Positions 25,445-32,157 of a stretch of DNA of 64,000 bases are shown here, one piece after another. The DNA is from J095 sp964517605 (GTDB lineage: Bacteria > Chloroflexota > Anaerolineae > 4572-78 > J111). The position numbers were made by a program, and so were the translations under genes. Location of the stretch: positions 111,665 through 175,664 of the forward strand of contig CAZFCE010000011.1 in the NCBI GenBank assembly GCA_964517605.1. The letters run 5' to 3'. The notes beneath the pieces were generated by a model. That model made no database searches and had not been told where the DNA came from. It saw only the letters and a program-made list of their open reading frames with translations. Numbering within the stretch: position 1 is the stretch's first letter; every line of letters starts with the position of its first letter.

Positions 25445-26464
25445 TCAACTTTCCCATTCAATTTGATTACCGGCGATAACCTCGCCTATGCGCCAGCCGG
25501 TGCCCAGCGCGCGCAGCGCGGCCTCGGCCTGCTCCGGCTTAATAATGATGACCATGCCCACGCCCAGGTTAAACACCCGCCGCATCTCCGCCGCCGGAAC
25601 ATCGCCCTGCTGCTGAATCAGTTGGAACAGCGGCGGTGTAGGCCAACCGGCCAGATTGATGCGGGCGGTGAGTCCGGCAGGCAGCGCGCGCGGCACGTTT
25701 TCTACCAGCCCGCCGCCGGTAATGTGCGCCACCCCCTGCACGGCAATCCCGGCCTGGCGCAGTTGGGCCAGCTCGTTTTGGTAGCAGCGGTGCGGAGCCA
25801 GCAGCGCCTCGGCCAGCGAACCAATTCCCTCAAACTCGGTTTCAAGCGGCGTGCGCTCAAATATTTTGCGGATGAGCGAGTAGCCGTTGGTGTGCGGCCC
25901 GCTTGATGGCAGCCCCACCAGCACGTCGCCGGCGGCCAGCGTGGGGCGCGGAAACACGCCGGTGGCATCTACCAGCCCCACGATTGTGCCCACCACGTCA
26001 AACTCGCGGTCGCGGTACACGCCGGGCATTTCGGCGGTTTCGCCGCCCAGCAGGGCGCAGTTGGCGGCGCGACAGGCGGCGGCCATGCCGGTTACAATTT
26101 CGGCCACCATTTCCGGGGATAGTTGGCTGCTGGCCACGTAATCCATAAAAAACAGCGGGCGCACGTCCTGCCCGGCGCAGGCAATATCGTTAATGCAATG
26201 GTTAACAATATCGTGGCCAATGCTCTGGTAGCGGCCCAGCGCCGCCGCCAGCTTTACTTTGGTGCCAACGCCATCGGTGCTGGCCACCAGCGTGGGCTGC
26301 GCCAGCCCATCAAGCAGCCCGGCCAGGCTGAACATCCCGCCAAAAGCGCCCACTCCGGCCAGCACGTTGGGGCCGTGCGTGGCGGTAACGGCGCTTTTCA
26401 TTAAACTGACGGCGCGATTCCCGGCGTCAATTGAAACCCCGGCTTGTTCGTACAGGTTGCTCAT
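25445..26464 (-). CDS. purM: Phosphoribosylformylglycinamidine cyclo-ligase (AIR synthetase)
   Basis: This 339-residue, full-length enzyme closes FGAM to AIR with ATP. It has SIDAGNRAVSLMK near the start, ASTDGVGTKVKLA, GHDIVNHCINDIACAGQDV, LLGGETAEMPGVY and HITGGGLVENVPRALP. The start overlaps the purD stop by four bases, so the two are coupled. Confidence 0.96.
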   Translation of the reverse strand: MSNLYEQAGVSIDAGNRAVSLMKSAVTATHGPNVLAGVGAFGGMFSLAGLLDGLAQPTLVASTDGVGTKVKLAAALGRYQSIGHDIVNHCINDIACAGQDVRPLFFMDYVASSQLSPEMVAEIVTGMAAACRAANCALLGGETAEMPGVYRDREFDVVGTIVGLVDATGVFPRPTLAAGDVLVGLPSSGPHTNGYSLIRKIFERTPLETEFEGIGSLAEALLAPHRCYQNELAQLRQAGIAVQGVAHITGGGLVENVPRALPAGLTARINLAGWPTPPLFQLIQQQGDVPAAEMRRVFNLGVGMVIIIKPEQAEAALRALGTGWRIGEVIAGNQIEWES

Positions 26465-27753
26465 AATTGCTCCATGCGGCGGGTTTGTTCGCCGGTAAGG
26501 GCTTGCCAGCCAATATCGGTGCGGTAGTGCATCCCTTTAAATTGAATATGTTCGATGGCGCTGTATGCCCGGTGCAGCGCCTGGCGCAGGGTGGGCGCTA
26601 CGCCGGTTACGTTGAGCACCCGGCCTCCGGCGGTGACTATTGCGCCGTTATCGGCCAGATCGGTGCCGGCGTGGAACACGGCCACGCCTTCGGCGGCAGC
26701 GGCGGTGTTCAGCCCGCTGATGGGCAGGCCGGTTGAGTAGGGGCCGGGGTAGCCGCCGGAGGCCAGCACCACCGTCACCGCCGAGGCGGCATCCCATTCA
26801 AGTTGCAACCCGGCCAGCGTGCCATTAACGCTGCGCTCAATAATCTCCAGTAAATCGGTTTTGAGCAGCGGCAGCAGCACCTGCGTTTCGGGGTCGCCAA
26901 AGCGGCAGTTAAACTCCAGCACGCGCGGGCCGTTGGGTGTGAGCATAATCCCGGCGTACAGCACGCCCACATAAGGCGAGCCTTCGGCGGCCAGCCCGGC
27001 CAGGGTGGGCTGGATGATGGCGGTGTTGATGTGTTCCAGCATGGCGGGCGAACAAACCGGCGCGGGGGAGTACGCGCCCATGCCGCCGGTATTGGGGCCT
27101 TTATCGTTGTTGTAAACCCGTTTGTGGTCTTGTGCGGTGGGCATAAGCAGGGCGGTGTGGCCATCGCAAAAGGCAAATACGGATACCTCCGGCCCGGTCA
27201 GCCGCTCTTCGATTAAAACTTCGTCGCCGGCCTGGCCAAATTCCCGTTCAACCATAATTTGATGCAGCGCCGTTTCGGCTTCGGCGGGGGTTTCGGGCAA
27301 AATCACGCCTTTACCGGCGGCCAGCCCACTGGCTTTAATGACAATGGGCGCGGTTTGCCGGCGCAGGTAGGCGCGGGCGGCCTCAAAATCAGAAAAAGTG
27401 GCGTGCGCCCCGCTGGGAATGCCGCGCCGCTGCATAAAATCTTTGGCAAAGGCTTTGCTGGCTTCGAGTTGGGCCGCGGCCCGGCCCGGCCCCCAAATTT
27501 TCAGGCCGTGCGCCTGAAAATCATCTACAATGCCGGCAGCCAGCGGCACTTCCGGCCCCACCACCGTTAGCTCAATGTGGTTTTGGGTGGCAAAGTTGCG
27601 CAGCGCGGCAAAATCCGTCACATTGATATTAACCCGGTTGGGCGTGCCGCCGTTGCCGGGCGCAACAAATACCCCGGTAACGCGGTTGCTTTGCAAAAGT
27701 TTCCAGGCCAGCGCATGTTCGCGCCCGCCCGAACCGATAATCAGGATTTTCAT
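26461..27753 (-). CDS. purD: Phosphoribosylamine-glycine ligase
   Basis: This 430-residue ATP-grasp enzyme joins glycine to phosphoribosylamine to give GAR. The ATG at 27753 follows GGGGAG by five bases. It has IIGSGGREHALAWKL, GPEVPLAAGIVDDF, KASGLAAGKGV, GPNTGGMGAYSPAP and LEFNCRFGDPETQVLLPLL. A heptamer-repeat stretch separates it from purF. Confidence 0.96.
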   Translation of the reverse strand: MKILIIGSGGREHALAWKLLQSNRVTGVFVAPGNGGTPNRVNINVTDFAALRNFATQNHIELTVVGPEVPLAAGIVDDFQAHGLKIWGPGRAAAQLEASKAFAKDFMQRRGIPSGAHATFSDFEAARAYLRRQTAPIVIKASGLAAGKGVILPETPAEAETALHQIMVEREFGQAGDEVLIEERLTGPEVSVFAFCDGHTALLMPTAQDHKRVYNNDKGPNTGGMGAYSPAPVCSPAMLEHINTAIIQPTLAGLAAEGSPYVGVLYAGIMLTPNGPRVLEFNCRFGDPETQVLLPLLKTDLLEIIERSVNGTLAGLQLEWDAASAVTVVLASGGYPGPYSTGLPISGLNTAAAAEGVAVFHAGTDLADNGAIVTAGGRVLNVTGVAPTLRQALHRAYSAIEHIQFKGMHYRTDIGWQALTGEQTRRMEQL

Positions 27754-27771
27754 AGTCACTCCCCTTTTTAT

Positions 27772-27843
27772 TGGGAGTAAGGAGTATGAAGTACGGAGTA
27801 AGAGGCAGTTTGCCCTACTCCCTACTCCCTACTCCCTACTCCT
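27772..27843. repeat. Heptamer repeat array, purF-purD gap
   Basis: Degenerate 7-mers of the form GGGAGTA run from the left end. Four exact CCTACTC units run in the opposite sense at the right, so the two halves can pair as a long imperfect hairpin between the two coding regions. Confidence 0.75.
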
Positions 27844-27847
27844 GTTT

Positions 27848-29302
27848 TTAGCCAAACGCCTGTTCCAGCGACATTTTATCAATATCTTCGGCCACGGCGA
27901 TGGGGTAGTTGCCGGTGAAGCAGGCGTTGCAGTAGCCATGCGCGGTGCCGTCGGGGTCAATTGCGCCCACGGCCCGCATCATGCCATCCAGCGAAATGTA
28001 GGCCAGGCTATCGGCCCCAATTTTTTGGCAGATGCCGTCAATATCAAAATTAGAGGCAATGAGTTCGGCTTCGGTGGCCATATCCACGCCCATAAAACAG
28101 GGGTGTTTAATGGGCGGCGATGACACCCGCACGTGAACCTCGGTCGCGCCGCCATCGCGCAGCAGTTGCACCAGCGGCCCGGCGGTGTTGCCGCGCACAA
28201 TCGAGTCATCCACCACCACCACCCGCTTGCCTTCCAGGTTGCCGGGCAGCGGGTTGAACTTCATGCTAACGCTGTTTTTGCGCAGGCGGTCGTTGGGCTG
28301 GATAAAGGTGCGGCCAATGTAACGGTTTTTGATAAAGCCCTCGCTAAAGGGCAGGCCGCTTTGCTGGGCGTAACCGATGGCCGCCGGCGTGCCGCTGTCG
28401 GGCACGGCCACCACAATATCGGCGGCGGCGGGGGCTTCGCGGGCCAGGGTACGGCCCAACTCCTGCCGGATTTTGTGGATTACATGCCCTTTGAACATGC
28501 TGTCGGGGCGGGCAAAATAAATGTGCTCAAACGTGCACAGCGAAAATTTGCGCGGGGCTGCGCCCTGCTCAAAATGGATGCCGTTGGCATCGAGCCGGAC
28601 AATTTCACCCGGCTCAACTTCGCGGATTAACTCGGCCCCAATGGTGGCAAAAGCGCAGCTTTCGGAGGCCAGCACGTAGCCGGCTTCGTTGAGTTTGCCC
28701 ACGCACAGCGGCCTGAAGCCCCACGGGTCGCGCAGGCCAAACACGGCGTTGCGGGTGAGTATAGCCAGCGCGTAAGCGCCTTCGGCCTGGGCCATCATGC
28801 CGCGCAGGCGGCTGTTCCAATCGCCGTGGCTGCCGGCCAGCAATTGCACCATCACTTCGGTATCGGACGAGCTGGACAGGCCAACGCCACGATGGAGCAG
28901 ATCGCGCCGCAGTTGGGGGGCGTTAATCAGGTTGCCGTTGTGGGCCACGCCCAACGGCCCCAACGCCGTTTCGATGAGCAGCGGTTGGGCGTTGCGCAGT
29001 TTGCTGGAGCCGGTGGTTGAGTAGCGGTTGTGGCCAATGGCCAGTTGGCCGGGCAACGTGGCCAGATTTTCTTCGTTAAAAACCTGGCTGACCAGCCCCA
29101 TAGCTTTGTAAATGTGGGCCACGTGGCCATCGCTGGTGGCAATGCCGGCGCTTTCTTGCCCGCGATGCTGCAAGGCGTGCAGGGCAAAAAAGGTGAGCCG
29201 GGCCACGTCTTCGCCGGGGGCAAAAATGCCAAACACGCCGCATTTGTCGCGGGGGGAATCAATTGTGAATGGTGAATTGTCAATGGTTAATGGTGATTGC
29301 AT
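27848..29302 (-). CDS. purF: Amidophosphoribosyltransferase
   Basis: This enzyme makes 5-phosphoribosylamine from PRPP and glutamine, the first purine step. The Ntn glutaminase begins at the Cys of DKCGVFGIF, so a short propeptide is removed. HNGNLINAPQLRRDL and, in the C-terminal half, the PRPP loop VVVVDDSIVRGNT are intact. The start is uncertain: ATG 29302 gives about 17 residues before the Cys. The longer frame to 29377 reads through heptamer-repeat DNA and is unlikely to be the native N-terminus. Confidence 0.93.
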   Translation of the reverse strand: MQSPLTIDNSPFTIDSPRDKCGVFGIFAPGEDVARLTFFALHALQHRGQESAGIATSDGHVAHIYKAMGLVSQVFNEENLATLPGQLAIGHNRYSTTGSSKLRNAQPLLIETALGPLGVAHNGNLINAPQLRRDLLHRGVGLSSSSDTEVMVQLLAGSHGDWNSRLRGMMAQAEGAYALAILTRNAVFGLRDPWGFRPLCVGKLNEAGYVLASESCAFATIGAELIREVEPGEIVRLDANGIHFEQGAAPRKFSLCTFEHIYFARPDSMFKGHVIHKIRQELGRTLAREAPAAADIVVAVPDSGTPAAIGYAQQSGLPFSEGFIKNRYIGRTFIQPNDRLRKNSVSMKFNPLPGNLEGKRVVVVDDSIVRGNTAGPLVQLLRDGGATEVHVRVSSPPIKHPCFMGVDMATEAELIASNFDIDGICQKIGADSLAYISLDGMMRAVGAIDPDGTAHGYCNACFTGNYPIAVAEDIDKMSLEQAFG

Positions 29303-29365
29303 CCCGAACCTGCTGTATCCTGTCAGAAATTTGGAGTTAACTCCTAATTCCCAACTCCTGCTATT
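29259..29365. repeat. Heptamer repeat array at the purF 5' end
   Basis: Successive 7-mers such as AATTGTG, AATGGTG, AATTGTC and AATGGTT, then GGAGTTA, ACTCCTA, ATTCCCA and ACTCCTG, run through the probable purF propeptide and the gap to purE. Part of the array is translated. Confidence 0.65.
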
Positions 29366-29819
29366 GTAGCGACTCATTATCGGTGATTAATTTTTCTGTT
29401 TGCGCCCGTTGAAATTCCTGCACCAGTTCGGTGCGGCCTAAAATTTTGGCGGCCAGCAGCGCGGCGTTGGCCGGCTCCAGCACCAGCGCCGGGGCCACGC
29501 CGGATGGCATGCGTAGGCTGGAAAATATATCCGCCCCGCCAAAACTATCGGAGTAGGGCGGGCAGGCAATCACCGGCGCGGCCACGCTGGCATCTACCAT
29601 GCCGCTGAGGGCGTTGCTGCGCCCGGCCACGGTAATGTACACTTTGGGCGCGGGGTCGGCTTCCAGGTTGGCCAGCAGGCGCAGCAGGTGGGCCGGGCTT
29701 TTGTGCGCCGATGACACGTGCAGCTTGTAGGTGAGGTTAAACTGGCTCAACCCGGCGGTGATCTTGTCTACGTGCGGCAGGTCGGCTTTGGAACCCATAA
29801 TAATGATAACGTCGGCCAT
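29361..29819 (-). CDS. purE: 5-(carboxyamino)imidazole ribonucleotide mutase / AIR carboxylase (PurE, class II-like)
   Basis: The protein has 152 residues. IIMGSKADLPHVDKI, HVSSAHKSP and AGRSNALSGMVD are PurE signatures. SAHKSP, where bacterial class I enzymes have SAHRTP, is the pattern of class II AIR carboxylases that use CO2 directly. Consistent with that, no purK is seen in this operon. AAAGGAG lies six bases before the ATG. Confidence 0.93.
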   Translation of the reverse strand: MADVIIIMGSKADLPHVDKITAGLSQFNLTYKLHVSSAHKSPAHLLRLLANLEADPAPKVYITVAGRSNALSGMVDASVAAPVIACPPYSDSFGGADIFSSLRMPSGVAPALVLEPANAALLAAKILGRTELVQEFQRAQTEKLITDNESLQ

Positions 29820-29836
29820 TGGTTACTCCTTTAAAG

Positions 29837-29888
29837 TGTGGTGAGTTCTGTGAGTGAGATGAGTAGGGTGAGTTGAATGAGTTGGGTA
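29837..29888. repeat. Heptamer-like repeats, four-helix gene to purE gap
   Basis: Degenerate GTGAGTT/ATGAGTT units fill most of the 76-base gap between the purE ATG and the stop of the next gene upstream in the operon. Confidence 0.6.
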
Positions 29889-29895
29889 TAAAAAT

Positions 29896-30267
29896 TTACC
29901 GGTTGTTTTGCCCCAGGTATTTGATGAAGCCTGCGATCATCCTTGAAACTTCATCCGTGTCTTGATAGAGGTCATCAAAGTTTTTGGAGTCGATATATTG
30001 TTGGTCCAGCGCAATGTACAAGGCTGATTGCACCTCTGCGGCGGAGCCGTGCGCAATGTACAAAAATTGGGCAAATTCTTTGGGGGTGTGGCGGGCAAAC
30101 CCTTCGGCAATGTTGAGCATAATTGAAACTGCGGCCCGGCGTAATTGGTCCCGTAACGAAAAATCTCTGGCGAACTCGCCCCGGCTGGTCACGGTGTAGA
30201 TTTTCTTACTCAGTCCGCGCGCTTTTTGCCATGCCTGAATATCCTCAAATCGCTCAATCCGCCCCAA
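29896..30267 (-). CDS. Four-helix bundle protein (23S IVS-encoded family)
   Basis: The protein has 123 residues from TTG 30267, which follows GGAGG by five bases; longer frames would start in repeat DNA. The pattern RFEDIQAWQKARGLSKKIY, RDQLRRAAVSIMLNIAEGF and FLYIAHGSAAEVQSALYIA is typical of the family often found in 23S rRNA intervening sequences and as free genes. The biochemical role is unknown. It is an accessory insertion within the purine operon, flanked on both sides by repeats. Confidence 0.85.
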   Translation of the reverse strand: MGRIERFEDIQAWQKARGLSKKIYTVTSRGEFARDFSLRDQLRRAAVSIMLNIAEGFARHTPKEFAQFLYIAHGSAAEVQSALYIALDQQYIDSKNFDDLYQDTDEVSRMIAGFIKYLGQNNR

Positions 30268-30278
30268 TCCATCCTCCA

Positions 30279-30350
30279 AAAAACTCACCAAACTCACCAA
30301 ACTCTTAACTCATAAAACTCTCAACTCATAAAACTCTCAACTCTTTAACC
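30279..30350. repeat. AACTC-type repeats before the four-helix gene
   Basis: CTCACCAAA occurs twice, then alternating CTCATAAAA and CTCTCAA units, running up to and just over the purC stop codon. The spacing is 7 or 9 bases. Confidence 0.6.
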
Positions 30351-31304
30351 CACTAAGCTTTTTCTAATTCGTTCTGCTGCCGGATACGCGCCCGGCGCAA
30401 ACTCACGCCCGGTGAGCATTTCAAAAACCCGCTGGTAGCGTTGGCTGGCCTGCACCGCCAGGCCGGTATCCCAGGCGGGCGGCTCGCCATCACCGCGATA
30501 GCCGCGCTCGGCGTACCACAGCCGGATAAATTCCTTGTCAAAGTTATCCGGCTCTTGCCCGGCGGCAAACCGCTCCGGGTAGCTATTGGCCAGCCAGAAG
30601 CGGCTGGAATCCGGGGTGTGCACCTCGTCAATGAGCGCCACCTCGCCGGAGGGCAGGCGGCCAAACTCGTATTTGGTATCCACTAAAATCAGCCCGGCCT
30701 GCGCCGCCACTGCTTGCCCCCGCCGAAAGATTTCCAGCGCGGCGGCCATCACTTTATCCCAGGTGGGCCGGTCAAGCAGGCCGGTGTCAACCACTTCGGC
30801 GCAGGTAAGGCGCTCGTCGTGGCCGGTGGGGCCGCCTTTGGTGGTGGGGGTGATAATCGGCTCCGGCAGCGCCTGGTTTTTTTGCAGGCCATCGGGAAAG
30901 TGGTGGCCGTAAATTTCGCGCTCGCCCAAACTGTAGCGATACCACAGCGCGGTGTGGGTAACGCCGGTAATGTAGCCGCGCACAATCACCTCTACCGGCA
31001 GCGCCTCGCACTCGTGGGCAATGGTTACGTTGGGGTCCGGCAGGCTGATAACGTGGCTGCCGATGACATCGGCCACCTGTTCAAACCAAAAAGCCGAAAG
31101 CTGGTTGAGCACCTGCCCTTTGTACGGCACCGCGCCCAGCACCCGGTCAAACGCCGAGAGCCGGTCGGTGGTGATGAGGATGCGTTCCTGGCCGCGCCGG
31201 TAAATATCGCGCACTTTGCCCTGAATTTTTTCGCCCAGTTCGGGGATGTCCACGCCGGTGAGGGCCATGGGCGCAATCGCCTGGAGTTCGGTTTCGGTGA
31301 GCAT
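30345..31304 (-). CDS. purC: SAICAR synthetase
   Basis: The 319-residue protein starts at ATG 31304, four bases after GGGAGGAAC. It joins aspartate to CAIR with ATP. Visible motifs are GKVRDIY, LITTDRLSAFDRVLG, EVIVRGYITG, VDTKYEFGRL and ALIDEVHTPDSSRFW. The extended, about 320-residue form is like eukaryotic and actinobacterial PurC. Confidence 0.96.
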   Translation of the reverse strand: MLTETELQAIAPMALTGVDIPELGEKIQGKVRDIYRRGQERILITTDRLSAFDRVLGAVPYKGQVLNQLSAFWFEQVADVIGSHVISLPDPNVTIAHECEALPVEVIVRGYITGVTHTALWYRYSLGEREIYGHHFPDGLQKNQALPEPIITPTTKGGPTGHDERLTCAEVVDTGLLDRPTWDKVMAAALEIFRRGQAVAAQAGLILVDTKYEFGRLPSGEVALIDEVHTPDSSRFWLANSYPERFAAGQEPDNFDKEFIRLWYAERGYRGDGEPPAWDTGLAVQASQRYQRVFEMLTGREFAPGAYPAAERIRKSLVG

Positions 31305-31324
31305 TGGAGTTCCTCCCAAAAAAA

Positions 31325-31410
31325 TTATGAATCTACGAATTTGCGAAATTACGAATGGTTGAAACTGCGGGATTTATTCGTATTTTCGTGGTTTCGTTCA
31401 TTCGTGGTTT
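31325..31410. repeat. ACGAATT/TTCGTGG heptamer-like repeats, purQ-purC gap
   Basis: ATGAATC, ACGAATT, TGCGAA and TTACGAA units are followed by TTTCGTGG and TTCATTCG units in the opposite sense. The gap could fold back on itself in RNA. Confidence 0.55.
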
Positions 31411-32157
31411 TTACAAATTCGCGGCGTAGCGCACGCCCGCCACAAACAGCGGCAGGCCGAGTTGGCCGCCTTCGCCGCGAGTCCAGCGCGGGTGCTGCCA
31501 CGGCACAATGTGGTCTTCCGGGTGGGGCATCAGCCCCAAAATGGTGCCATCGGCGTTGCAAATGCCGGCAATGGCATCGTCCGAGCCGTTGGGGTTGGCC
31601 GGGTAATCGTTGCCGCCGTAGCGCAGGGCAATGTGGGCGGTGGGCAGGCTGGCGGCGGCTACAAACCGGCCTTCGCCGTGGGCCACCGGGCAGTAGATGG
31701 CTTCCGGCAGCTCGCGGGTGAAAATGCAGGGCGAAGCCGGGTTGGGTTCCAGCGTTACCCAGCGGCACTCAAACCGCTGGCGCTGGTTGTGGGTGAGGGT
31801 CACAGTTTGCGCGCCGGTTTGAAGCGTGGGGTTGGGCAGCAGCCCGGCTTTGACCAACGCCTGAAAGCCGTTGCAAATGCCCAAAATTGGTTTGCGGGCG
31901 GCCACAAACGCGGCCAGGTCGTCGGCTAAATCCAGCGTTAAATCCAAAGCCAGCCGCCGGCCCGCCGCCAGCGCATCGCCGTAGGAAAAACCGCCGGCCA
32001 CCACCAGCATGTGGTAGTTTGATAACCGCCGGTCGCCGGCGCGTAGCTGGTTAATATGCACAATTTCCGGCGCGCCGCCGGCCAGTTCGCAGGCCCAGGC
32101 CGCTTCGTGGTCGCGGTTGGTGCCGGAGGCGTGCAAAATCAAAATGTTGGGTTTCAT
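31411..32157 (-). CDS. purQ: FGAM synthase glutaminase subunit
   Basis: This 248-residue class I amidotransferase supplies ammonia to PurL. It has VVAGGFSYGDALAAGR, the nucleophile Cys in GICNGFQALVKAG, PVAHGEGRF and the His-Glu pair in MPHPEDH. Its ATG overlaps the purL stop by four bases. Confidence 0.95.
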   Translation of the reverse strand: MKPNILILHASGTNRDHEAAWACELAGGAPEIVHINQLRAGDRRLSNYHMLVVAGGFSYGDALAAGRRLALDLTLDLADDLAAFVAARKPILGICNGFQALVKAGLLPNPTLQTGAQTVTLTHNQRQRFECRWVTLEPNPASPCIFTRELPEAIYCPVAHGEGRFVAAASLPTAHIALRYGGNDYPANPNGSDDAIAGICNADGTILGLMPHPEDHIVPWQHPRWTRGEGGQLGLPLFVAGVRYAANL

